From Apostichopus japonicus (Eukaryota > Echinodermata > Holothuroidea > Aspidochirotida > Stichopodidae), in NCBI RefSeq assembly GCF_037975245.1, contig NC_092576.1:26301611-26365610 (forward strand): a DNA stretch of 64,000 nucleotides, given 5' to 3'. A program made the position numbers and the translations under genes. The notes under the pieces were generated by a model. It had not been told where the DNA came from. It saw only the letters and a program-made list of their open reading frames with translations, and ran no database searches. This document shows positions 21,875-33,731 of the stretch, one piece after another. Numbering within the stretch: the stretch's first letter is position 1; every line of letters starts with the position of its first letter.

Positions 21875-22037
21875 CACTACTTTTACGAATGATCACCGCG
21901 ACGCGACGAACATCAGCAACTTTCGCCCGTGTACAGTCTGCTACAGTTGTACGTAGGGAAAGTTCAGTACACAATGCAGGGAGTGACCGTTTATTGACAA
22001 TAAGGCTACTGTAAATTAGTTATTTTCTTCACGAAGT

Positions 22038-25000
22038 ATGGAACATCCTAGAAAGCGGAAATTAAACGAACGGAGGTCCACATCGGTTCTTCTTCCCGAC
22101 GCCTTCGATGAGTGGGTCCGACAGAAAAAAGGTTTCGAGACGAAAAGAGGCGAATTTAAAGAAAGTCGAGGGATAAGTGACAAAGACTTTACGGTTTCCT
22201 CAACACATTGCGGCTTTGCCAAACACCTCCTTGACTGTCATCTCACTGCATGTCGTTTTTGCTGGTAAGTGCGTAACTTTCAGCATGCATAAACTTTTAA
22301 AAATGTTTGATAGACATAGGTCTTCCATCCACAGGTGAAGAAGTCATACATTGATGTAGGCCTACAACTGAAACTAAATTGCTTGCTCTCGATATAGGTG
22401 AAGCAAGGACATATAGTACTCCAAGTACCTTTCAAACATTTGATTAGGAATATGCTCAGACTGAATTTTCGTTGCTATATAGCCTCTTATTTAGGCATAA
22501 CTTTTTCATGTGGGTTTTATTATGTCAAGGCCTAGCAATGGCCCTCTTTAGAGTTGTTTTTAAGTTATGGACAATGTCAGCATTGATTATGAACTGAATT
22601 AGTGCCAGGGCTTAGTTTCTCAGTTTAAAACTTGTAAGATTGTAGCTGAGTACAATGTATCTGCTCATACAGAGAACAAGTGTTAACTGTTAATATCGAA
22701 CTTCCGGTTAACCCCTCCCACACACACTTTTGTGGGCCGGTTTGGGGGTATGCTAGATTACAGTTACCACATACAAGTCTATTATCCTTAGGAATCATCT
22801 TAACTATTCCAGTGGACATATTTGTTCTACAGTGTATAATGAAGGGTATTCAAATTAATTGCAATACCTTCTTTAAATTGATTCAATTTGCATATTTTCA
22901 GCTCAAACTGATTAAGTAATGAATGTTTAGTGCTGGATTAGTTTGTATCTTATCGTGCATCTTTGTTCTAGCGTGGATCATGTTATAAAAAAATGAATTG
23001 TTTTGCTGTCACCTAATGGTTATGTAATTCAGGTGTTCTTCTCATCCAGTGAGACTGTAGCGTGATTAAATTGACAGATTAATTCAGTATTCATTCACAT
23101 TTATTTCAGGCTGCCAGAAGAACAGGTTTCTTGTTCAAAAGTGACAGATGCAACAAATCAACATGTTCATGGATCAACCCAGACTGAAGATAGTGAAACG
23201 TGCATATTAGTATCGAGCAGTAAGTATTTTTTATGGTGATGTAACATACTAAAAATGATATAAAAAAAGGTTGTTCCCTATCAGGGGGCATAAAGGTCAC
23301 TTCAATTGGACAACTGTTGTGAATGTTATTGATAGATCACATAAGTTCATTAGTAGTACTATTCTTATCAATGAGCTATCACTGATGCTGGTATATACTT
23401 AAGGTACCAATATGTAATGATAATTTCATACTCTCTTTGACAGACCAAACACCAGAGATATCTACTTGTCCCACAAAGCCAAATACAAGACAAAGATTGC
23501 CAAACCAATCTCAAACAGTTCCAATGGCTCAGTCAACACCAGGTGAAAATTATTGTACTTTTTTTTTTTAATTGATTGAAGTTGTTTCAAACAAGATATG
23601 ATTTCATTGCAAATTCATATTTTCCATTCAGTGAAGAATATGTTAGTTTTGCAATGCAGCCAATGGACTAGTGTAGTTTAACTTTAAATTAGTGTCATGC
23701 TTAGGGAAATTCAGATATATAGGGACAAAAGCCACAGAACTCTAAAATGTCTTGGGTAAAGGGTTGGGATAATTTTATATGCATAACACACTTGCTGGTT
23801 TTCCACCGATCACCAAATTGTCCAAAACTTCTTGGAATCCATCCCAAATGTCATATGCAAAATATCACCTACCATTTGACTCTTTTTGGTTTGGTTTGGT
23901 TTGGTTGTGATGACTTTGGTATAGTGATTGTGGCATCTCAATGATCAAAATGAGTACCACATACGAAGGACCTATGTCCTCACTTTTTTATATTTCACTT
24001 TCATCCTTTTTTCTACATTCCAGTTTCTGGAGTGGTGTCAAGCCTTTTCCCCCTTAGCTTTCTGCTATGTACTGAGTATCAAATATTACATTCCTAAGTT
24101 CATTTCATTGGTTATTTTGATACAGCAGCAGCAGTATTACCTCATCCATTGGAAGCCATCAATAAAACAGTAAGGCGAACCTTATCGAAACAATTTGTAC
24201 CAACTATATCACCAATATTGGGACCAACATCAGATGGTGTTATTCATGGCGATTCTGATTCTGAGGAAGAGTAAGTATTTCCCTTTTCTCTTCTTTTATT
24301 CCCCTTTCTATCTTCTTGCCCCTATTCTATTTACTTATTATATTCTCACATAGTAATGACAGATTTTTTACTTTTGTAAGGCTCCATGAAATTATATCTT
24401 GAGATCTTTATATTGCCACCCAAGTCTTTAAACCAATCATTGTTTTTAAGGGAATTGATGATAGAGTCGTTCATACATAACCACATTCCCATAGTATTTT
24501 GTATAGCAAGATACAGTAAGGTGTTTTTCAAATTATGTCATATTTTGGGTGAATGCATGTGAAAACAATGGCAATTTTCATATGAAAGGAAACCTTTCCA
24601 ATAATACCTACCACTATGGTATTTCAGACTACCAACTGTGATTAAGAGGGAAGGGTTCAGCCATTCAAAATATGTTCAATAAATGTTATGTGAAGTTAGA
24701 GATAAGATATTGGAATTTTTTGAAGTAAGAATATATCAGATACATTCAGATATAAATTCATTTGCTTGAAGATATAGTCTCATTAGTAGGAGTTGTACGT
24801 GGATCACCAGTTAACTACAAGTTTGCATGATGCGTCGCCTAGCTGGTTGTATTCAATTGCTGGAGTCATATTAGACCAACTTAGATGAAGACTTATAACT
24901 ACAAACATGTTGCTCTGTTTAGTATAAAGTGGTGTGAGTAAAATATGTGCTTTGACAGCCCTTTCACCTGCCTGTTTTTATTACTTTCTTGAAGGTCCTT

Positions 25001-27863
25001 TCACAGTGATGAAGAGGGTATTGCAGCCATATCCCATGGTGAAGAAGAACTATTGTGTATTGATGAAGGGTGAGTATATAGTAAAGACTATCACAAGTAA
25101 CTCCATGGAAGTTTTTATGGATACAGTTATATCAGTGTAATTTAAATGGAAATATAATCTGCAAGTTCATAAAGCTGTTCAGTGTGGAGCCAGCCATACC
25201 ATCAAGTGAGGAACTATTTTCTGTCTCATTTAAAGTGTCAAGAAATGAAGTGAGAGAAAATCAGTAAAAGTCAGCTAAGGCCTACAGTTTCATCTAGTAC
25301 CTATTCCATATCCTTAGTGAAGTTTGGGTTTTAATCCTTTTTAAATACTCTGCTAAATGTGCATTATTAGGTCAGAAATAACAACTTTGGCCATTGAAAA
25401 TTCCTATATATTCCATGCTTTACCAGAGCTTTACAAAACATTCATTACGATGTTCCCTGCCTATAGAAAATAATACCAAGTGTACCCTGTTTTGGGCAAG
25501 AACAACAAGGGAGATTGAATATGTACAGAAGTTGGTAATGCTAGCCATACTGAACGCTCCTTTGCACAAATTCATGATCAAACAGACAGTGTACTATTTC
25601 AGTGGTCAAGCCAAATTTGTCTTCACACAGGAAAGTATTGTTGGCCATTAGAGCACTTGTGTATACAACCATATGGTGACTGTCAATGATTAGGTGCACT
25701 CAAGGATGATTCCTTATGCCAGTATTGTCAATTTGGGGAAGTTTATGCTATCAAGTAACAAAGTATTAAAGAGTGTGAAGACTCACACATAAACAAAGTC
25801 TAAGCTGGTAATCTGACCAAGTCTCAATTGAAGTGTTAGACAACACCATTGCTCCCAGAAAATATGCACACAGCTTGCTACCTTTGTTAATTAGACACCA
25901 ATGTACAGTCAGTACAAACAGCTGTGGTCAATACCCACAACACAGTGTACAAACGATACAGCGATGGGGGGGGGGTGTTGTTAGGTATATAATTATTTAA
26001 AATTTATTCTTCTTTCTGAGAGCTGACCATGGTGGTTGTGCCTACTGGAGAACATGATACATGTGAAAATAGAGGTTACCTCCTGCCCCCCCCCCAACAG
26101 TATCTCCCTATTTGATGCCCCTTTCATTTCATACGAACCACCCTCCCGCCAACCCCCACCCAAAGAAAAATAAATACCATGACAGAATTTTGTGCCTCTG
26201 CCCTTACTTTACAGTTCCCATAGTACTGATGCAAATAGGCTTCCATTATCTATCAATATACCTATTCACTGAACTTTTGGATTTTATTTTTACAGAGAAA
26301 TACTGCCCAATGAAACTGTGGAGAGTGAGGTGTTTCCTCCAGAGCTTGAGGTGGACTCCTCAGAACTGCAGAGTGAAGAGTCTCTTCCAGATAACTGCCC
26401 CTCAGAGGAAAATTTAGATATAATTGAGGAAGAGAAATGTATAGTATCTTTAAACAAATTGTTAGAATTACTGAAGTTAATTCATGGGGAGTACTACACA
26501 CACACAAATTGTACTAAAACCTTATGTTATCAATGGAGTGCTATTGGTACAGCCATTATTTTTTCTTGGAAGTGTGAGGATGGCCATGTGTGTGGAAAAT
26601 GGTACTCACAAAACAGATTTTGTGGTATTTTTACAGGTAACATTCAATTTTCGTCAGCTGTAACCATTTCAGGAAACAATTATTGTAAAATGGCCTTGTA
26701 TTTTAAAGTGTCCAAAGTTTTTTTTGTAAGCAACACAACTTTTCTACGTGTTCAAAGGTTGTATGTCACTCCAGCTGTTAAAGCTACCTGGCAGAAGGTA
26801 CAAAAGGCAGAATTCTGCAAACTTAAAGACAAAGGTTTATGTGTAGCAGGAGATGCTAGAACAGACTCTCCTAGGCATTGTGCCCAATATTGTACTTACA
26901 GCTTCATGGATGAAGATTCTTCCAAGATTTTGCATTTAGAGGTAGTTGATGTTAGGGAAGTAGGGGGAAAAGTCCAAACATGGAAAGGGTTGGATTTGAA
27001 AGAGGATTGGACTTTCTAATGAAAGAATTTAAATCTGTGAAGTAGTGACAGATGCTCATGTTCAGATAAAGGCACTGCTAAAAAATTGTCCAAAATATGA
27101 TGGAATTTATCATCAAGTGGATGTTTGGCATGGAGCAAAAAACCTTGTAAAGAAACTCTCTAACGTAGCAAATGCCAAGGAGAACACTGACCTTCACTTG
27201 TGGATTCCTGCTATACGAAATTATTTCTGGTACTCCGCTAAAGAGTGCGGCGGTAATGATATAAAAATAAAGTCAATTTTTCTGTCACTACTTCACCACA
27301 TTGTAGACGAACACCAGTGGTTGTTATCAATTGATGGTACACCTGGTGAATGTAGTCATCACCACCTTGGTGATGACGACCACAGTAAGCCTTATCTGAA
27401 GAAGGGATCACCTTCACATGAAGCTCTTAGGTCTGTAATACTCAAGAAGCAGTTTCTTAACTCTCTTCCATATTATACAAATTTCAAGCACACTGGTTCT
27501 CTTGAATCCTTTCACAATCATATGCTAATGTATGCTAATAAACGTTGTGCTTATTCTTATGATGGATATGTAACTAGAATGCTGCTGGCTGCAATTGATC
27601 ACAACTATCACATTGAACGAGCATATGATTAAACTGCTGATGGCAAACCAATGTATCGGGTGAAATATAGTAAAAGATCAAAACAATGGGCGCCTCAAAA
27701 AGTCAAAGTGCCTAAGGATTTTGGTTACATTCCTGAATTAATGAAAACTGTCTTTCTGCTCAGACAAGAGAATCAGTGCCATTTATCAGCCAGAGTAGTT
27801 CTACCTGAAAATCACCCAAAAACATCAAACCAAATATTGGCAGTGCTCCAAAGCCTAGTATGA
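22038..27863 (+). pseudogene. Kolobok-type transposase gene 1 (six exons)
   Basis: Exons joined by GT-AG introns in consistent phase: 22038-22264, 23110-23219, 23444-23542, 24126-24270, 24995-25069, 26296-27863. Exon 1 (ATG 22038) encodes a small module (STSVLLPDAFDEWVRQKKGF, FAKHLLDCH) often seen N-terminal in THAP/Kolobok-related proteins. Exons 2-5 encode polar, acidic sequence (HGSTQTEDSE, HGDSDSEEE, GEEELLCIDE). Exon 6 holds the catalytic domain: VAGDARTDSPRHCAQYCTY, VVTDAHVQI, HQVDVWHGAKN and HTGSLESFHNHMLMY. The D-x(3)-DSP, TD-x-H and DVWH-x2-K pattern matches Kolobok DDE transposases as I know them. One-base losses near 26970 and 27035, both beside homopolymers, and a TAA at 27630-27632 break exon 6, although the sequence stays conserved beyond the stop (KDFGYIPELMKTVF). 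Decayed transposon or domesticated gene with assembly errors are both possible. Confidence 0.7.
25773..25955 (+). repeat. Dispersed repeat R1, copy 2
   Basis: Diverged copy of 1055-1252, same orientation, within intron 5 of Kolobok-type gene 1. It is followed by a G-rich run near 25965-25980. Confidence 0.75.
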
Positions 27864-29098
27864 GTGTTTTACTTGCACAGTACCAGTCTAGATTTGCAAG
27901 TTCACCTGACATGGGACATTCCTAAAATGCAGCTTTATTTCACTTGATTTGTTATTGATTATCACCCTAATGGCTCGGAGAGATGTTACATAAAGTTAAG
28001 CCTTGATGTGATTTAAGTCCACTTTATTATTATATATGTTACAAGTCAAGCATTTTTGGAAATGCTTTTGGAATTTTAATATTATGTAATGCAGATTTAC
28101 AGAAAAGTTTGGGAATCGGGAGTTCCCCAAAACAGTTTGGATTACATAAAATGACATTGTATTTCAGATATTTTATATTACACTATTTATCAAATTATGA
28201 CCAATCACTGAACATAACGGATGAAAAAAGTCACTAGTTTTGTCTACACAAACCTTTTGTACTAGTCAGTTCATTGTAAGATGACCAGTCCAACAGTTTT
28301 GTGTGTCATTTATGGTCTTCATAAGCTCAAGCCCGTATATCCTCCACAAAGCATACCATTCTGTCAGAGAGGTGGTTTTTGCGAGCGATGAAATCATTTG
28401 CAATGTAGCCGCTTTGTTTGTGCAGTCGTGTTTAAGGACATCATGACAAATTATGCTGGCTTAGCACCATTTGAAAAGTTTAACTGAGTTATTAAAGTGA
28501 TATAACTATATAATGTCCCACGAGTTTAAGTTGTGCAGGAAAGTTGTATGTATTGATATTTTGTGTGTGGAAATTAACGGTATACGTTTATGGAAAAATC
28601 TGACTCAAAAATAATCATTTAATGGGGTTACACCGAGCATAGCATGCATACTTCTCGTTGTGATTGGAATAAGCTAAATTTTCCCCCCATCTTTCAAGTA
28701 AACTTAGGGGACCCGTATCCATGGTGTGCGATGGGTGATTTCGCAACGCCTCCCACTCCAAACGGTCGCGACGGCCCGATTATATAAATGCGCGGGAAGC
28801 ACGCGGATACTTCTTGGTCAACAGTTCCTATTAATATCTCCCCAGCGTACTAGAATAGTCCATTAACTAAAGTGGCAAAGTTTCCGATATATTACGGCAT
28901 TATTAAATATTGTAAAATTCAAGAAATAATTTGACACCTAAGTGAAATACGTGACCGTGTTTATGCACATTGGTAGGGAAGAAAAAATAGAATATTCTTA
29001 CGATGCTACAGTGCCTAGGGAAACTCAATGCTATGCCGTGACGCTACATTCGCGGAAATTCCGTATCAGTATGTATTGGTGATTTATGGTAAAAAAGA
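27864..29098. other. Non-coding stretch downstream of Kolobok-type gene 1
   Basis: AT-rich. A more GC-rich patch at 28740-28810 contains TTATATAAATGCGCGGG, a TATA-like context, but no gene can be assigned to it. Confidence 0.4.
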
Positions 29099-29840
29099 GA
29101 TTAATGAAAAGCCATAGAGATTTCAGTGAAATTACTTTTTTAGAAACTGACTTTTGACCTCAATGGTCAGTTTTCCCAGCACAAGATCAATAAGTGTCTA
29201 TTTAAGGGTATTAAAAGTAAGGCGGGTGAAAAGTGTAAATACCCAGGTAGGCAAATGATATACACGTCAGATTTACGTCATTTCCGGCAGGCCCGACGGT
29301 AATGAGGGGGACGAAATTAGGTAAAATGATTATGTTATTCCCAGCTCAAGATTTATAAGTGTCTATTTAAGGTCTGAATATACACTCGACTCTGATATTA
29401 CACGTAAGGTTTACGTCATTTGCGGTAGGCAAGACGGCTAGGGGGACGAATTTAAGTGAAATGACTTTGTTAGAAACTGGCCTTTGACCTCGATGGTCAG
29501 TTTTCCCATCACAAGATCAATAAGTGTCTATTTGAGGGTATTAAAGGTAAGGCAGGTGAAATGTGTAAATACCAAGTATGCAATGGACTGTGATATTACA
29601 CACGTTACTTTTTCTTTATTTCCGGTAGGCCCGACGGCAAGGAGGGGTGCGAATTTAGGTGACATGGCTTTGTTATAAACTGACCGTTACTCTCAATTGT
29701 TTATTCAGCACAAGATCAATAAGTGTTTAAAAAAGCTATTAAAAAACACTTAATAAGGGTAATAATGGTAAGACGGGCGAATGCTCTAAACATCAGGTAT
29801 ACTGGTCGACTCTGATACGACTTTGTGATATGGTTACCAA
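29099..29840 (+). repeat. Tandem array, about four ~140-200-bp units
   Basis: Four imperfect head-to-tail units. Each contains CACAAGATCAATAAGTGT or a variant, a TATTTAAGGGTATTAAA-like block, a TTTACGTCATTTCCGG-like block, GGCCCGACGG or similar, and a GGGGACGAATTTAGGTGAA-like end. Approximate boundaries are 29127, 29321, 29457, 29661 and 29840. The second unit is shorter and the last is most diverged. No coding potential; it looks like a small satellite or the tandem part of a transposon. Confidence 0.75.
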
Positions 29841-30982
29841 CAGAAATAGCCTATACTTCATTGAAGGCATGTATCCTTTCTAACAAGCGTCTCAGTAGAT
29901 CAAAGGTTCTTTAAGCAGTTTTCTGTTCATATCAGCCTATCTGTGAAAGAAAATAAATCCTTTTAATTGTTCGCGAACAAAATACAATCGGTTTGAATTT
30001 AACAGCTATTGGTGGTGTTTACGGCAGACTTCAGATATTAACACTGAAAATGTATGAAAGATATCATAATATGGGTCAGTGACTGACTTTTGTGAATTTC
30101 TAGAAAAAAATAATAATATTAATAATAAAAAAGGTTTCGGTTATGGTCATTTAAGTTTGCTCAGCCTGCACATTGACTTTGGACGTTTGATGTAGCCATG
30201 CAACATAGAAATTGGCAACATTTACGAACACTACGTTGTTGTACTCAATCGAGCAAGCAATCTGGTACACTGACAAGAATATCGTGCTGGGAAAATACCG
30301 CGCTAACTTGAAGAAAATATAGTGTCAGCTAAAAATTGTGCGTACTTCAGCCGGATCATCGGCTGTTACGTCCCCTATTTTTCGGCCGAATCGTCGCTAC
30401 AACGTTTCTCCGGAAGCAAGATTCATTAAACAAACGTATCCTTTCTTTTATCGTCGCGAGAACCAAGGTTTTCTTCGTTTAGTTGATGTGTTCCTCATGT
30501 TTCACCACACTCGCCGCCTCGATAGCACTGAGTTAACACCTACGTTGGTACGATCGCTCAGCTCAGCCGTAAATTGAACTGTTTCGCTTTTTCATTCGGA
30601 TTACTCTTATCTATCCTTTCATTATTTCTATGAAGATTTATATACACGGAACTTTTATCTACCATTATACTTTTCTATGGAGATTTATCAATACCATTTA
30701 TTCTTTTCTACGGAGATTTCGGGACTGTAGTAACTTTTATTCACGGATACTCCACTTTAAATAATCGTTTCTCCCTTTGCCAGCTAATTAACTTAATTGG
30801 GTGAGTTCAAATTTAGTCATTTTAACTTCCCCTAAACTAGCTTCAGTGTAATTGTCAACGTTGCTGCTCTACTAAATGCGTTGAATAACTAAATCCAGAG
30901 GAAGCATTTACGAAAGCCAGATTTGCATATTGGGTATATCAATAATTAAATACAATACACTTGACATGAAACACTTTACTTC
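29841..30982. other. Non-coding stretch with a short imperfect tandem repeat
   Basis: At 30613-30722 the motif TTTCTATGGAGATTTAT recurs about three times with changes. Otherwise no gene or RNA seen. Confidence 0.45.
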
Positions 30983-31240
30983 TTGCACACGATTTCTTTC
31001 CTGAAAAACGTATGTAAGAATTACAGAATATTCAAAAGGAATCTTAACTTTGAAAAGTATGTGACAAAACTCAAGCCATTTGATCGTACAATTCTTTGTA
31101 AATATCGTTGCTCTAATTTTAAAATACCAAGTATCCTTGGAAGGTATATCAACATCTCTATCGAGAATAGAATATGTGATTTATGAACAAGCAAGAAAAT
31201 TGGAGACGAGTTTCATTATCTTTTTCAGTGTAAGGCTTTT
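30983..31240 (+). pseudogene. LINE ORF2 C-terminal fragment
   Basis: Reads NLNFEKYVTKLKPFDRTILC, KYRCSNFKIPSILGRY, NISIENRICDL, a TGA where the next cysteine would be, then SKKIGDEFHYLFQCKAFE. The pattern L-x-K-x-R-C-S-N ... G-R-Y ... E-x-R-I-C-x-L-C ... G-D-E-F-H-Y-L-F-x-C is the common C-terminal tail of many animal non-LTR retrotransposon ORF2 proteins. It belongs to a different LINE lineage from A and B. Only this tail survives. Confidence 0.7.
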
Positions 31241-32300
31241 GAAAATTAGGTGAAGAGGGGGCTAGAAGTCACAGGGATAGGTTGTCACAAAGGCTCTCAG
31301 CCAAACCCCATAATGCGTACAGTCGCATGAATGGGTGTATAGTATTAGTATGCACCCAGGCACTCTCGATCCACATTTCACCAGTTCCTCGCTAGCGCCG
31401 ATATCCACTCGTACAAAGATCCTTATTTTGTAACCCAAAAAGCTACTTCTTGGGGCGTTTAATTTTTACTACATGTCAGCAATATTTGTCACGGGGTTGG
31501 TCGACGAAAGTGTTTCTATTACAAAACCTAATAACGTTGTCTGCGAAGGTTTCGCAGAACCAGTCTCCCCATTGGGAAAAAGGACGATGAAACAAGATGT
31601 CACAATTTGTGACAACTTGCCCCAACGTAATTTTGTACATAGGGGATCTATTGTGCGAAATTGTGACAACTTGCCCCAGAAATATCTTATGAACCCAAAA
31701 GTTGCTGTAATGTTATTGGTTTGAATCACTGTTTCAGTGTTTATGAATTGACTTGAATGTATTTTGATCTAGCCTAGCCTTATAAAGGCATGGGATTCAT
31801 TGGATCCATAAACTCTCACCCCAGTAGCTGCCCCATAACAAAACTCCTGGAACCCGAATACAGGGGGGAACCGGGAGGGGGATATGAGCTGGGAGGGGGT
31901 AGGGGGACACGCGTCCCCCCACTTTCCCTTAATACAGCAATTATGCCCCACTGAAATGGAAAATATGGATGTCAGTTAGTTGAAATGCTTTCTTGGCAGT
32001 CTCCCGATTCCCAAAAAGACGCCCAATTTTTTCCCCCGCTCCGCATGCACCACTTTTACTTTCCTGTCGAGGCTTAGGGCGGCTTGGAAAACTGGGGATA
32101 AAAGTTGTCTGCCCCCTATCAGACGAGTCCCGTACGCCTTGGCATGTAGGCGATCCGTATTGTTAGTAAGACGAGTAGAAATTGTGTATTGGGGGAGTGC
32201 CCCTCTGATGTGCCCCCCCCACTTTTTGGAAGCCTCTTATCCCGAGCCCGAATACTCTGTGTGGAAGTTCTATATAAAAAAAATCTTCTATGTCGTGAAG
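31241..32300. other. Non-coding stretch before the pogo element
   Basis: No gene recognised. Two near-identical pieces, TGTGACAACTTGCCCCA, occur near 31608 and 31661. G/C-rich short tracts lie at 31860-31925. TA followed by CAGCAATTATGCCCC at about 31935 could be a pogo/Tc1-type left end, but I found no matching right end. Confidence 0.4.
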
Positions 32301-33689
32301 ATGGTACAGAAGTATCAGCGAAGAACGGGGAGGGGAACCTTCAACAAAGAGGCAATGACCGCAGCTGTCAAAGCTCATGAGGGAGGCATGAGTTCGAGGA
32401 AAGCCGCTGAGCTGAATGGGGTCAACTACCGCACTCTGGCAAAAAAACATCCCGATATATAAGAAGAATCAGGCTAGTCTCGACGGCAACCACGAAGGTC
32501 CTGACCGACGCCATAGAACAGGATATGGTTGAGTATGTGAAAAAGGCTGCAGCAATATTCTATGGTATAACCTTTGATTCAACTTGCCTATTTTTTCGCA
32601 GTGGCGAACAACATATGCTCTCCCATCTAACTGGATTAAAGAAAAGAAGGCAGGTCTTGACTGGGCAAAATATTTTCTGAAACGCAATACCAGTATTTCC
32701 CTGAGAAAGCCAGAGGCCACCTCAGTGCAACGCATGATTAACTTCAATCCCCACAACGTAGAGAAGGTATTGGAGAGAGAGGTTGGATTTTAGGCAGATC
32801 AGATCTGGAATGTTGATGAAACCGGGGTAACTACAGTTCAAAAACCAGTGAAGATCCTCCCTCAGAAAGGTGCCAGACAAGTGGCATCCACGGTGTCGCA
32901 TGAGAGGGGGACACTTGTGACATTGTGTTGTGCGGTCAACGCCCTTGGTAACCACATACCACCATTCTTTGTGTTCCCGAGGAAGAAGACCCAGGATTTT
33001 TGGCTCCTCACGGCACCACCTGGAAGCGATGCCTCTGGATCCGGCTCAGGTACAGGGTGGATGACTGATGAAATGTTTCTGAAGTATCTCCGACATTTCA
33101 CGAAGTACGCGAAACCAACACCCGAGAGACCAGTCCTTCTCCTTGACAACCACCATTCCCATGTCTCTCTCAAAGCCATAACATTTGCAAAGGAGAACCA
33201 TATCGTTATGCCCAGTTTCCCACCCCATTGTTCCCATGAGCTGCAGCCACTCGACAAGTCGGTGTATGGCCCGTTTAAAGGCTACATCAACCAAGCAAGC
33301 GACAACTGGATGCCCCAGCCGGAGAATGCTAGGAAGGCAATGTCCGTTTACACCATCCCGCAACTAGTGTCGTATGCTTTCCCAAAAGAACAAAATGTCA
33401 GGGTTCAGAGCCACCGGCATATGTCCCTTCGACAGGAACATCTCCCCCCAACCCCCGCACAAGTTTATCTCATGCTATTCGTCCGACCCGTCCATTGAGA
33501 GAGTCCACTTCAGATGATAGAGCTACTCCGTCAGAATCCTCGGGTGGAGGAGGCTGCACTGAGGTCTCGGCTCCGCCAGTCATCAACATGAACACGCACA
33601 TCATGCCAGAGGAATCGGATCGAGTGGACCCAGCCGATGTTCCGGGTCCATCGCTCGTCAAAGGGAGCACTGATACCTCACCAGGATAA
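32301..33689 (+). pseudogene. Pogo/Tigger-type transposase
   Basis: ATG at 32301 starts MVQKYQRRTGRGTF, then a Psq-type helix-turn-helix (SSRKAAELNGVNYRTLAKKH). A CENP-B-type HTH follows in another frame (LTDAIEQDMVEYVKKAAAIF, DWAKYFLKRN, SLRKPEATS). The DDE_1 catalytic core has QIWNVDETGVTTV (first D), VLLLDNHHSHVS (second D) and HCSHELQPLDKSVYGPFK (third D). The tail GFRATGICPFDRN is typical of the jerky/pogo group. A stop at 32460, a stop just before ADQIWNVDE (32791) and a frame change near 33400 inactivate it. The Ser/Pro-rich tail runs to 33689. An ORF1-only LINE inserted 42 bases downstream. Confidence 0.88.
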
Positions 33690-33720
33690 GCGGATGAAGT
33701 TGGCTACGAAGAGGACCGTG

Positions 33721-33731
33721 CCGCAGTGTTT
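33721..33731. repeat. Target site duplication of ORF1-only LINE copy 2 (left)
   Basis: CCGCAGTGTTT, repeated exactly at 35556-35566. Confidence 0.88.

Noticed and set aside
28760..28810. Core promoter at TTATATAAATGCGCGGG
   Set aside because: No gene or exon follows in a plausible position.
31935..31960. Left terminus of the pogo element at TA/CAGCAATTATGCCCC
   Set aside because: No matching inverted end found downstream, so a chance similarity cannot be excluded.
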